A stretch of DNA of 64,000 bases, from NCBI GenBank assembly GCA_902651635.1, contig CACRSC010001917.1:371627-435626 (forward strand). Reading direction: 5' to 3'. Numbering within the stretch: the first letter of the stretch is position 1; every line of letters starts with the position of its first letter. Shown here piece by piece: positions 1 to 10,844 of the stretch. The notes under the pieces are model-generated. The model searched no databases. It saw only the letters and a program-made list of their open reading frames with translations, and had not been told where the DNA came from. The position numbers and the translations under genes are program-made. Source of the DNA: Mastigamoeba balamuthi (Eukaryota > Evosea > Mastigamoebida > Mastigamoebidae).

Positions 1-581
1 AGAGCCAGAACCTTCGGAGCTCTATGACAGTGAGAGGAGCAAGGCGCAGGGTGCAGAAGAAGGTGCAACATGACCTAAGCATCATGTTGACCAGGTCGTC
101 TAGCAGAGAGTCGCTCTGCAGCTTCTTCAGCTGGTGGCGAATCACAAAGTGATCTGGATCATCTGATATATCTTCGGCAGATAGGTGAAGCCGATTGGTG
201 TGAGCGCGTGTAAGAAGGACTTGGTGATAGCGATTGATGTCATAAATGCCCTCGAGGGCCTCTGAAATTATGGTAAGAGTTTTATCGCCAGCGATTGAAC
301 GCACGAAGGGCAAGACCGGGTGCATCACTTGTTGGTGGGAACTCGAAGGCATCCGAGAGCGTTAGTGAGGGTAGATTGGAGCGCAGCAAGCGAACAGCCT
401 CTGCATACTCTGGGCTACAGCACAGGTCCCGTGTTGCTGGGGGAAGATTCCCGGCGAGCTGGACTACGGGACAGGCTGCCGCAGTGATGGTACGGTACGC
501 AACTGGCGGCAGAGGAAGAGGCACTTCGAATATAATCAGAAGTAGAAAAATAGTAGAGAGAATGTTACCCGAGGTATTCAT
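1..581 (-). CDS. Unrecognised secreted or membrane protein, partial (3' end outside window)
   Basis: Reading leftwards from a Met codon at 581, the protein opens with a short polar stretch and then a strongly hydrophobic run (about residues 8-22, rich in Leu/Ile/Phe) followed by Pro, which looks like a signal peptide or signal anchor. A 43-base intron (262-304, GTGCGT donor, TTTCAG acceptor) joins exon 1 (305-581) to exon 2 (1-261) in frame, and exon 2 stays open to the window edge. The intron contains one copy of the regional palindrome at 284-295. No domain is recognised; exon 2 is mixed charged/helical. Function unknown. The gene is transcribed away from its neighbour at 1088-5239, with about 500 bases of AT-rich DNA between them. 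Confidence 0.55.
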
Positions 582-1087
582 GTGCAGGTGTGTGTTTTTA
601 TCACCGGCGATAAAAAGAGTTAGAATATCTAGATATTATTAGATATTAGAAATATCTAAAGATATTCAAATAGATTCATTATTATAACTAACCCTTCAAG
701 TAGCAGGTGGACGTCAAAGTCAACGTACGGCACTTCACTCCTAGAGGAAGACTTATAAAATGAATAAAATATTAAAATATCTCGCGCGTGACATAAAACG
801 TGACGTCATCAATAAATATCTTTGTTGTTTAGTTTCATCGCCGGCGATAAACACCTTTGTGAGAGACTAAAGTAAGTTATCGCCGGCGATAAGATGCTTG
901 TTATTATTCACAAGTATTTTATGGTTGTATTTCAGCTGAATGTCTGCATACTTTATCGCCGGTGATAAAGTATTGATGAGTAATAATGGTTTGCGCAATG
1001 CTGTTCAGTCTTTGTTAATGTTACACAATCTAATCGCCGGTGATAACAATAGACTGATCTCATCCGGAAACAGTCGGAGACAACCAG
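582..1087. promoter_or_regulatory. AT-rich divergent intergenic region with palindromes and a CRE-like site
   Basis: This region lies between the minus-strand gene ending at 581 and the plus-strand gene starting at 1088. It is AT-rich, carries five of the palindromes (600-1044), a perfect TGACGTCA at 811-818, and a run of nested GATATT/AATATC words at about 628-670. GTAAGT at about 872 followed by a TTTCAG near 935 could bound a 5' UTR intron of the downstream gene. It is a plausible bidirectional promoter; no TATA position can be assigned with confidence. Confidence 0.45.
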
Positions 1088-4000
1088 ATGAAGAAGGGGA
1101 AGAAGAAGGGAGAGTCCTTCTTCACAATAGAGGCAGAACAAAAGAAGGAAGCCTCGGAGAAGAAGAAGGAGGAAAGGAAGAAGGAGCGAGATAAGCAGGC
1201 GAAGGAAGTGCGGAAGAGCATCGAGCAAAGCCGCATAGCTGTGACGGAGGCGGAGAACAACTTCAACCGCCGACTACTTCCGCTGCTCTTCCCCGACTCT
1301 GTAACCGGTAATGTCACAAAGTCTTACTTTGTCTTAACACTACTCCTTAAAGAGACCAAGGGGGCAATCGACACAAAGGGAGCGGTAGTCCAGCCAAAGC
1401 TGTTTGGCATCGCACCAACCCTGAGTGTACCGGCAATAACGGTCCCCTACCAAGTCGGAGACATCCCCGCAATTCCGGAGGGTGGGGCTTCCACGTGGGG
1501 GATTGTCCGCTGGGACCACATCGACAACGGTAAGTACCCGTTTTCTCATTTTTCTAGATTTTGGTAAAACCTCACTTTTTCATTGATTTTCGTGTTTTCA
1601 GCTCATTTTTCTTGTTTAAAACACGTTTTTCAACCGGAATTTATACTACTTTTGTGCAATTTTGACCATAGCAAAAACCGGGGTTTGCAAAGGGGTACTT
1701 CGAGATGCAGACTCCTCGCGAGTGGCCATGCTCGCCGAACAAATCAAGTCCCGTGGGTGGACGAGGTTCGCTGGCCGGGTAGTAGTTCTGGAGATCGGGG
1801 CCCCGGACAAGAAGAACGTCTCCCGTATCCGCAGCGGGGCTGTTGCGTACACCAAGGGACCTGGAGAGGCCGTCAATTTCACTGTACCACCATTTGACGA
1901 AGTGCGGTACATGTGCCTGGATGGCAACACACGGCGTCTCGTTGCTTCTCGCCCGGATATGTGCGTTTTTATCGCCGGCGATAAAACTTAACTGTGCGTA
2001 GGAAAGAGATAATGGGCGAGGTCGTAGTCGTGGAGATTGTGATGGCTGACGTTGTTCTCGCTGCCGACCAGATCCTTGCACTGTCGCGCGGACTTCAGGC
2101 GACCGCGCACACGCATGCCCCGGACCACTTCTTCACCTACGTCAAGTGGGCTACTCAAATGATCCGCTCTGCGATGCACGGAGAGGCTGTTGAGGCAATC
2201 GCGGAAGCCGGTTCAAGAAGGATGGAAAACGAGCAGGAGCAGAAGAGCAGCAAGTCGAGAGGTGTATCCGGGCGGCAGGAAAAGAGCTTGGAGTCGAAGC
2301 GCAAGGCAGCAACGGACAAGTACATAGTCGCAATGCTTCAGAGCAAGGGAGCGGTGAGTGCAAGTTGTGCACACAACGGCTTCTCACAGCATACTAGCTG
2401 TACAACGACTTCTTCAAGTCCGAGCAGAACTGCAAGAAGATGTCCCTGATCGCAACGAAGATCATCGAGTGGAGAGCGGAGGACCAGAACAAGCTGTTTG
2501 ACGAGGTCAGCAAGATCCCTGGCATCGACACCGTCTCGATCACCTCGTTCGAGATGTCATCCCTGTGGAAGCACCCCGTGGAGGCTGTCTTGTCCTTCGT
2601 CAGGTTATCGCCGGCGATAACCGTACAACTCACATTTAACTCACATTTGTTGCAGCAAGGTGCTGGGGAGCCACCTGACAAGGAAGCAAACCCGCCTGCT
2701 GTACAGTGCCATGGAGACAGCTGCCGGTTTGTTCGAAAAGGTCGAGACTGTGATGAGGGCCATAGACATGGCTACTCAGAAAAAATCGTCGTTCTCCGGC
2801 ACACAGCTCGAGGTTCTCCGGTCAGCCCTGCAGCAGGGCAGATTCATGGACTGCGAGGATGCCCCTACTGCAGACACCATGTGGGGCTGGGGCCCAGTGA
2901 CAATTGCGGTGATGTGGGGGAGCCTAAAGACTACGGAGGAAGTCGACATTGCGTCCGCTGTGATCGAGAAGGAGATTGTGCTGGCCGACCCGTCGGAAAA
3001 GAAGAGGCTGAACTGGAACAAGGCCCTCTACCCAGCCGAGGTCTGATTACTCCTTTGTTTACTGTACTTAGAACTCAGCCCCGCAGGTCTATGAACCGAT
3101 TGCTCAGAGGTTCTTGGCAACCCTGGACCTCTGCTTCACCAACATATCGGCACTGAGCACCAGGTGGACAGCCATCCACGAGCTGTACCAACCGAACCTT
3201 CTTGTTGTCGCCATGCACCAGCAGCAGAACACGGTTCTCAGCCAAGCGATAGCGCTACTGAACCCAGAGGGTCCGTTCATTTTCAATTGTTGTTCCTAAC
3301 AGTCGGATCAGAGTGCGCAGTTGTGAGCGTATGTCCGAGCCACTCGGGTCAGGTCAGCCTTGTACTACCGCAGAATCCGCCTCCGCTGCCTTCGAATACC
3401 AGACTCGAGAGAAGGTGGTTCTCAACTCCGGTGATACCGCTGTTCCCGGAGAACAAGAACGTTTTCGAGCCACAGGAGAAGGACAAGAAGATCCACTACG
3501 ACCTCGTAGTCCACTTCCTGACCCCAGCAGCTCGACAGTCCTTCCTGGACAGCCTCAACGCGACCTTCGTCTGCGTGCCAGTCGACAGGACAGAGGAGTT
3601 GTACCGCTCCTCGATGCCGCACATCAAGTACGAGACGATAGCAGAACTGCTGTTGTCTGTGTACCACCACTGCAGCCCAAGGAGCAAGGAGACGGCTGTG
3701 ACGAACTATGTCAAGGACATCTTCTTCCACTTCAACATAGTGGAGATAGGCAATCCGTTCGGGCTCAGCACACTTCGGTTTGCGTTGCGCAACCGGGCAT
3801 CATACCACAGGCTGTCCCGTACTTCGACTCACGACGCCAACATCCTGCTTGAAACGGTTTATCCCTTTTTCTCTTATCGCCGGCGATAACAGACAAACTG
3901 TGTTTGCAGGAGAACTTCCGGCTCCTTCACTGTTTCTCCGAGTCCTCTGCAGCGCTGATCCACAAGACGAAAGAGGATTTAGCTTTATGGTCGCCCCAGG

Positions 4001-5239
4001 CTATGCCCGCGGATCCTCGTACTCTCCCTGCCTTGTTTCTTTTCTTATGTTCTATTGTTTGCAGTCGCTGCTCCTGTCGTGGTTCCCCCCAACCAGCCTT
4101 CTGTTGCGGCTGCTGCTTCGCTTCCCTTCCAACCGGAGAGCATATCGCCTCGGCTCCATGGTTTGATCTCCGCATCCGAGGCTACCGCCTCGCTTTCAGC
4201 GTCCCAGGCAAGTTGCCATTTACTCAAAGTCTGTCTGACTGTTCCATCAGGGACATTCTCCTGTCATTCTTCCCTCTGGTGCCTCGATTGGTGGGTCTGC
4301 CACTGAGGACACCCCAATGCCGGATGCCAAGGATGCTTCTGCACAGGAGAGTGAGCCTGCCGCTGAGCTCTCAAGGTCACTTCCACCGGTTTTGCCGGCC
4401 GTTGCTGCTGCTGCTGCTGCTGCTGCTCCTTCTGCTGCAGCCCCTTCGCTCGTTGTTCCGCCAGTTCCAGCTGCTGCCCCTATTCCTCCCATTCCTCACC
4501 CTGCGGAGGGTATGCTACCTGTTGTTTCCTTGTCTCACCAACTTCTTAGTGCCAGTCTCGCTTGCTGCTCCTGTAGCAACCCGGACTGGACCTGTCCCTG
4601 GATCGTCTCCCCCGGCAGCGCCCCAGGAAGTAGTACTTCGCGACGAAGCCATCTGCCGGGAGGAGGAAGCACGTCGTCTTCGTGCTGGGAAACCACCGGC
4701 TGTGCTTGGTCCTCCTCTTCATGCGACACCAGCAGAGGAACCCAGTGAGAAAGGTGCCAATTTTCTTTGTTCCTTTTAACTATTCAACAGAGAGCACGTC
4801 AGCTACGCAGGTGCAGGCTCCCGTGAAACCACTTGCCACCATCCTCGGATCTGAGAAAGGCTTCACGATGGAGGACCTCAAGAACTTAGAGCGTATGCAC
4901 TGCAATTTTTGTTTCTCTCAATGTTTCGCAGTCAACATGGAGAGGAACAAGCCACAGGCAGAACAGGCCAGCGGGGGGGAGGAAGCCTCAGAGAAGGAGG
5001 ACAAGGATGAGGACGAGACTAAGGGAGAGGCAGAGGAAGAGGAAGAGGAAGAGGAAGAGGCAGAGGAAGAGATCCAGTCCCCGCGAGGAAGAGGCCGTCG
5101 AACCACGACCCAGGGCAGGAGGCGCGGTACAAGGGGCAGAAGGAAGAAATCAGCCGAGTCCAAGGAGGGGAAAGCAGATGAGGCACCGGGCAAGGCGGGC
5201 AAGGCGCACTCCCCTGACACCAAGAGGAGAAAGATATAA
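1088..5239 (+). CDS. Unrecognised 13-exon gene, about 1,178 aa, basic ends
   Basis: Coding exons: 1088-1529, 1672-1960, 2002-2353, 2398-2603, 2656-3040, 3087-3270, 3303-3856, 3910-4018, 4065-4207, 4251-4509, 4550-4753, 4791-4892, 4932-5239. They sum to 3,537 bases, a multiple of three, and every junction keeps frame. The protein begins with a Lys/Glu-rich charged segment (residues about 1-45) and has a long globular middle with no family I recognise. A Pro/Ala-rich region follows, including a poly-Ala run coded by GCT repeats at 4401-4427, then an acidic Glu run, and it ends in Arg/Lys-rich sequence with a KRRK nuclear-signal-like terminus. The layout suggests a nuclear protein, by inference only. 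The intron at 4208-4250 is GC-AG with an ideal GCAAGT donor. Introns at 1961, 2604 and 3857 contain the regional palindrome, and at 2604 the palindrome abuts the splice donor. The start codon was chosen as the first Met after a likely 5' UTR acceptor. Confidence 0.75.
4401..4427 (+). repeat. GCT trinucleotide repeat (poly-Ala coding)
   Basis: About eight to nine consecutive GCT units within exon 10 of the 1088-5239 gene encode an alanine run. This is a simple coding repeat likely to vary in length. Confidence 0.85.
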
Positions 5240-5903
5240 CAGTGAACCAGTTTCATTCTCAGTCTCACTTAAATCTGTTTTCCCTTTGTTCAGTGTTTTG
5301 AAACCTGTTCTTCCATTGGTTTTGTGTTTCTTCTTCATGTTTCTCTTAACTTCTTTTGTATTTCTTTCTTCAATCGCCGGCGATTGAGCAATAAATAACT
5401 AAGAGTTATTTTTCGGTTCTTTCTTTCTTGAATGTTGTCAACTTGAATCAGCTCAGTCCACTTTCCCTTCTTCTTTTTTGGTACTCTTCTTTTTTATCCT
5501 AAAGCTTTACGATTGCTCTCTCTTTTTTGTTACTTTTTGCTGTTTCCTGATTTTTCCTTTTTCAAATTTTTAACAGTTTTTAAAATTCGTTTTAACCTCT
5601 GTTTTAGGATGCTTAGTGAGAGGGTGCTGCAACTGCTCTTGCACTAGTCACAGTTTTCACCGACCCCAACGCCAGTCCTGAAAAGCTCCCCACGAGTCAG
5701 CTAACAGTCACAACTATCGATGCGGCAATAAGTCGAGGCAGCAAGGGCGACAGGCGCAGCAGCAGGCGCAGGAGGCTCCTGTCTCGAGAAACCAAGAGGT
5801 GCAGTTCAAGTTCACAGATTATCAACAAATGTAGTGCTCCGACAACGGCGTCTCCGGCACACAAACACACTCGGAGAAGCACCGCCAGCGCCCAGCCAGC
5901 AAG
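5240..5903. other. Intergenic, pyrimidine-rich 3' region then GC rise
   Basis: Downstream of the stop at 5239 is a T/C-rich stretch (about 5260-5600) with a palindrome copy at 5371-5386 just before AATAAATAA, a possible polyadenylation signal. From about 5650 the GC content climbs to the level of the rest of the window. No convincing coding exon was found; short reading frames here lack the GC-rich third positions of neighbouring genes. Confidence 0.5.
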
Positions 5904-8900
5904 ATGTCGTCAGCCTCGCCGCCGCCAGAGCGCACGCACAGGGCAAGGACAGAGCGCGGCGGCTGGCAGGGGAGGGCGCAGGAGAGCCTGGGGGCGGCGT
6001 GGGAGCTGCGGCAGAGCGTGGTGGGGCACGTGGCCGACCCCTCAGACCTCTGCTCCCTCGCCCTCGCCCTCCCCTGCGCCCTCTGCGCCCCCTGCCTCCT
6101 CCGCCTCCAGCTCTTCTGCCGCCCCTCCACTGCCCCCGACAGCGCAGCTCGCTCGGCCACAGTGGCCCTGGCGCTGTTCCTGGCGGGGCAGGCGACCTCG
6201 GAGGCCCTGGGCGAGCTGGTGCGGCGCTGCCCTGGGCTGAGCCACGCGCTGCTGTGTCCAGGGGTCCTGACGTCCTGAGCGACGCTGTGGTCGATGTGTG
6301 CTCGTCGCCCTGCGCAGACCCGTGCAGCCTCCGCCTGCTCGCTGCCCTGCCCGGCCTGCCCCCGCAGACCCTCGCCGATGCCTCTGCCGAGGGGCTGCAG
6401 GCGGCGTGCAGTGCGGGGGGCCCCAGGGCAGCACTTCTGCTGCGAGAGCTGTCGCGTGCGCCCCTCTGCGCCCACCAGGCGGGCACTGGGTGCCTGTGCG
6501 CGGCCCTTCGCAGTGCCTGCAGGTGCGGGTCAGCAGAGGCCGTGAGGGTCCTGGGATCGGCTCCCTACAGCCTGGGCAGGGATTCCATGCCCGTTGGGGT
6601 GTGCTCCTGTTCCACGCGCTAGTGTCGCTCCCGCCCCGTCACTCACAGGCGTTTCGCCTCAGGAGATCAGCGGTGCGCTGGTGGCGGCGTGCCAAAGTGG
6701 CTGTGCTGACGTCGTGGAGGAGCTCGTGCAGCCTCCGTTCAACGCCTGCAGCACAGACCTCGTGGCGGGCTGCCTGAAAACCGCCTGCTACAGCGGCTCG
6801 GCCGTGGTTGTCTGGCGCCTGTCGCGCCCCCCGTTCGCCCTGGGCCGTGTGGAGGCCGCGCAGTGCCTTACGCATGTGCTCTTGAGCAACAGTGTCGCTC
6901 TGTACGACGTCCTGGCTTCCGAGCCCTTCAGCTTGCGCTTGCACACCAGCGAGCCCTGGGCCTTGCGCCACATGCTGGTGGCTTCCTACAAAGACAAGAA
7001 GAGTGGGTGGCCACTGCGCCGGCTGGCGCTTCCCCCGTACTGCCTGGGCCGCGAAGATGCTGTCGATGTCATCGCACAGTCGGAGCTCATCGCTAGCTGC
7101 GTGGAGGTCCTCGACGCACTCGCAGAGCCCCCGTACTCCCTCACGCACGACGACGCAAAGCTCTGCTCCGTGGTGCTCATGAAAGCGTGCCACGATGGGA
7201 GGGCAGAGATCGTTAGGAGGCTGGGGCAGCCGCCCTACTGCCTCGGCACCACCGAAGTCCGCATGAACAGCTCCTCGGCGCTCGGCGTCGCGTGCCAACA
7301 CGGCCACATCAGAGTTGTCGCAGAGCTGGCTGCACCTCCGTACTCGATGGGTCGAGCAGAGGCCAGAGAGGCAGACGCTCTCATGCTGGCGTGCAAGGAC
7401 GGGTTCCTGGAGGTTGTGAACGCTCTGACCCATGGGCCCTTCTACCTCGGCCACTGGGACGCAGCGCGCAGGGGAAACATCTGCCTGTTCTTTGCATGCA
7501 TCGGCGGCCACGAGGGCGTTGTGCGGGCGCTGGCTGAGCCGCCGTACAGCATCACCTGTGATCTCAACAGGCCGCAGTCGATTCTCGATGCTCTCGCTGC
7601 AGTGGGGCCAGCAGCAGCAGCCGATGGCGACCTTAGAGAGCTGGTCGTTGGGTCACTAAGCCGCAAGGTACCGGATGACGAGTTCATCGCCGCCTTCGGG
7701 CGCTCGGGTGGGCCATGGGCCTGCGCCGCTCTGCTGTCCAGCAGCTTCGTCGAGGACCTCGGCTCATATCATTCGCTGCTGTCCTTCTTGATTTTTTATA
7801 CGGGCGTGGGGAGTACTCCTATGTTCCCTACTGCCTCCCGGGTCTGCTTTCCTCATTTATGAAGAGGCCAGATCTGGGCGACCAGGAAAAGCGCCAGGCG
7901 TGCAATTGTCTGTTCAGCCTCGTCTGCGGATCCCCCGAGATACTGCTCTCTGTCCTGCAATGCGGCGCTTTGGACATTGCGCTCACACAAATTGCCCAGT
8001 CGGATGACAGGGATAGTGCGCTGCTGTTCTTCAGCGACGTTATGGAGGATTTCACGCGGGACAGTGCCGCCGTGAGATCATTAGGCACAGACGTGCTCCT
8101 GGACGTGCTGAGGGCTATTGTGGCGTTGATTCAATCGGGTGAAGCTATCGAGTATCTTGCATGCCACCCTGTCGACGTGTTGTGTGCGATGTCTCGCCTG
8201 GAGGAACTCGTTCCGGCACTGTTGGACTCGGGTGCTGTTGGTGCCATTGTAGGTGAAATGGCTCAGAATGGTGGGAGTTATATTGAGTGTCGTCTCCTTT
8301 CTGTGATCTCACTTCTATCCCCTCTGCTGCCATACGCAAGTGCTGTGGGCCGCGTGCTTCCTGCGGATGTGGTTCCTCTGGCGATGGCCTTTGTCGACAA
8401 CGACAAAGAGAACCCGGGTCTACATGTCACAGGGCTGCAGGTGCTGTGCAACGCCACTGCAAGAGGGTATGGCCCTGGAGACCCAGACAGTGTGGCTCAG
8501 AGGTTGCACGATCGTGTGCGCGACTGGGGCTTTGCGAAGAAGGTGGCAGAGTTGGCCAGAGCGTGCCCAGACAGAGCGGAGGTGCAGGGGGAGATAACGA
8601 ACTTGACTGTTCTGTTCGAGAGGAGAGAGCGCGCCAAGGTGGCCATTGCAAGGTGTGCAGGTAAGTGCACGGCTGCACAGGGTGTGTGCCACAACTGCAG
8701 TGTGTGCTGCACGCCAACGAACCAGAACTGGCGCACTGCCTGCATGATCCCACAGTGGATCGTATGGTGCAGGACGTGCAATGGGAGCGACGAGAGCAGG
8801 AACGTGTGCGAGATGTGTGCGAGGAGGTGCCACAACGGGCACAAGCTGGAGGACTGGAGGTTCATGGCGAGTTGTTGCACGTGTTACTGCCAATGTAGTG

Positions 8901-8911
8901 GCAGCCAGTGA
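5904..8911 (+). CDS. Divergent ankyrin-like repeat protein with C-terminal UBR-type zinc finger
   Basis: The N-terminal exon starts at 5904; introns lie near 6260-6330, 6590-6660 and 7755-7805 (boundaries approximate, the last least certain). The middle (about 6320-7560) is a run of 35-40 residue units following the pattern A-L-x-x-A-C-x-x-G-x-x-x-V-V-x-x-L-x-x-P-P-Y-x-L-G-x-x-x-A. This keeps the ankyrin helix pair but replaces the usual loop by a PPY/F-x-LG signature. A helical, armadillo-like region follows (about 7800-8600). The C-terminus (about 8680-8908) is Cys/His-rich, with WCRTC, VCEMCARRCHNGH and CCTCYC, resembling the UBR box found in N-degron E3 ligases and FBXO11-type proteins. 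By analogy it may recognise substrates for ubiquitination; this is inference. It could also be two genes if the 7.78 kb junction is wrong. Confidence 0.65.
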
Positions 8912-9786
8912 TCAGTTGGCAACAACAGGCAACATAGAGCTACCTTCGTTCGTAAATTGTCTTTTTTGAGGGTTTCAAATCGGATTTCTGATGAACCGCC
9001 ACATCTCTCCTTCCCAGACAGATGAGAATCTCAGCACCTGGTGCTTGAACCTCCATTACGTGCAGGAATAACAAATCATGATGATGCCACCAGAGAGCAT
9101 CAACATGAGTCTGCAGCTTCCAAGAGCACGGACTGCTCGCTTGGCACTACGTTCTTCAAGTCGACCACAGCGCAGGAAGTTCCTCACGAAACTGATTACA
9201 ACACAGGCGCACACCGCAGGGCACACCTCACTGATGCTGCTCAACTTCTTCCACAGAACAGAGCTATCACAACAGCAGTTGCAGAAGTAGCTCGAACAAA
9301 GAAGCTTGCTTCGCCTTCTTCAAGCAGCTCGCACTCCCAGGTCGGCTCGAGCAGATCCAGCTCTCAGAAGCGAGCGTCAGAAGGTCGAATCCTGCCTTTC
9401 CCGACTGTCTCTCGAGAGATGGCACTATCTGCCACAGGAAACGTGCCGGGAGACGGTATGAGCTCGTACAGCGACTGTGACTTCTCGAAGTCAGTTCGCC
9501 AGCGATCGAGTGGAGCAGCTCAGCGAGCTCGGGCTGCACTGGAGTATTCACGGCTCATGAACGGACAGCATAACACCAAGGACCTCGGCCTTCTCTAGTA
9601 ACAGCTCCAATATTCCAGAAACAAGGAACTAGCGCAGCAGCACCGCGGGCAAACGCACGGGGCAGCGCTGGAAACATGGAGTAGATCAGTTCTGGAGCCC
9701 GTACATGTGCGAAAGATTGTTAACCAATTCGACTGCGAACGCTGGTTGGATGAGTCTATCTGAGCAATTGATACTTCAGAGTCGAA
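8912..9786. other. Intergenic region with weak Ser-rich reading frame
   Basis: Between the UBR-finger gene and the F-box gene. A 185-codon plus-strand frame (9041-9598) is Ser/Arg/Gln-rich, has no recognisable domain and only modest third-position GC. It may be a fast-evolving small gene, an old remnant or chance; I do not call it a gene. Confidence 0.3.
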
Positions 9787-10744
9787 ATGGCAGCAGACCC
9801 GCACAGCGTGCTCGGATGGCCTGTCTTCTCTCAGATTCTGGAGTTCATTGCCGCCTTGGACGGCGCGCAAGGCATTGTGTCTTGCTGCCGCGTGTGCACT
9901 GCGTGGCACAGGGCTATCGTGACGTCGAGGGAGCCGTGGTATGCTCTGTGCATCGCGAGGTGGCCTCTGAGAGAATCGACGACAGTTGGTTCTGGCATGA
10001 ACTCGAGGAGATCCGCTGGGATTTCCCTTGGCCTTCGGTTCTCACTCCCCCACCGCCTCCTCCGACTCGTGTGAGCCACGGAACGGCGCAATTCAGAGAC
10101 TGGAGGAGGCTGTTCATCGACGGTGTGATACACGAGAATTGGTTGAGGAATATTCCGAGGAGGAGGTATCGCCTCTGTCCGGAGAGCAAGGGCCCCTGGT
10201 CAGTTGCTGTGGTATGCTGCACGAACTACAGTATGCTAGGCCTCGAGGCTGAGGACATACAAGCGCTCAGAGAGATGGTTATGAAGGTCACAGCATCACG
10301 CGACCCTACTGTGCTGCCAGGGTTCGGAGGCAACTGGCAGGCCAACCCATTCGTTGTCTTGCTTCTCTGTCCGCGAGGTGTCGGCAAGGTGAGAGGGTAT
10401 TCTGTGGGCATCGATCAAGTGTCCATCGAGATGGCCCGTGGAATAACCATGGTGTATGACAATTGTTTGCGGTCCGTTCCGAGTATAAAGAGGAGTAAAG
10501 TGATTCTGGCGAAGATTGCATGGAAGCTCTCACGTGTGAGGCCAGCCGACCAACAGAGCGCCGTAGAGCTCCAGGAAGTCCTAGATCTGTGCACTCCTGT
10601 TCCCGAATGGCTTCCTCACCTAACGCCAAGTAAGGTATTATGCTTCCATGTACCCGCTGGCCGCTTGTCACAATGACGAGAGTATCGTCAGGTGAAATTG
10701 TTACACCCTGCTCCCCAAGGATTTCATCATTTGGCATACGCTAA
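9787..10744 (+). CDS. F-box protein
   Basis: Exons 9787-9959, 10097-10629 and 10692-10744 sum to 759 bases (252 aa). The N-terminus has an F-box-like helix set: W-P-V-F-S-Q-I-L-E-F-I at residues about 10-20, then C-C-R-V-C-T-A-W-H-R, a W-Y-A-L motif and, across the first splice, D-W-R-R-L-F. That order (F-box, then a dWRrlF segment) is usual in protist F-box proteins, which act as substrate adaptors of SCF (Skp1-cullin-F-box) ubiquitin ligases. The remaining 180 residues have no recognised interaction domain, so the substrate is unknown. It ends about 100 bases from the convergent PAN-repeat gene. Confidence 0.75.
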
Positions 10745-10844
10745 GCAATGTTGGACGGCAGACGTTTTCTCCTGAGTACTGTTCTGGACATTCACCTCTC
10801 GTGTGCGTGCTACCAAGTAGCGTATCCCTGCTGCATTCTCTCAG

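Larger units (their letters stand above)
284..5384. repeat. Dispersed palindrome family, core ATCRCCGGYGAT, 10 copies
   Basis: Copies of the 12-base core lie at 284-295 (one central mismatch), 600-611, 837-848, 879-890, 955-966, 1033-1044, 1971-1982, 2607-2618, 3876-3887 and 5373-5384. Four copies sit inside confident introns (262-304, 1961-2001, 2604-2655, 3857-3909). One more is probably in a 5' UTR intron (GTAAGT donor near 873), and the rest are between genes. Symmetry often extends beyond the core with different flanking bases in different copies: TTTTTA/TAAAAA at 595-616, CTTTA/TAAAG at 951-970, GGTTA/TAACC at 2603-2622, CAA/TTG at 5371-5386. Only one related site (41153-41167) was seen in the rest of the window. 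Role unknown. Confidence 0.9.

Noticed and set aside
940-1991. Recurring I-A-G-D-(K/N) peptides in several frames
   Set aside because: They are just translations of the palindrome ATCGCCGGCGATAA in introns and spacers, not a protein motif.
284-5384. CRISPR array or LTR-like repeats as explanation of the palindromes
   Set aside because: Spacing is irregular (about 42 to 1,500 bases), copies are only 12-22 bases, there are no spacers of constant size and no associated genes; no long terminal repeats were seen.
9041-9598. 185-codon Ser-rich plus-strand frame as a gene
   Set aside because: No domain, no clear codon bias, overlapping frames of equal quality on the minus strand; listed only as an uncertain region.
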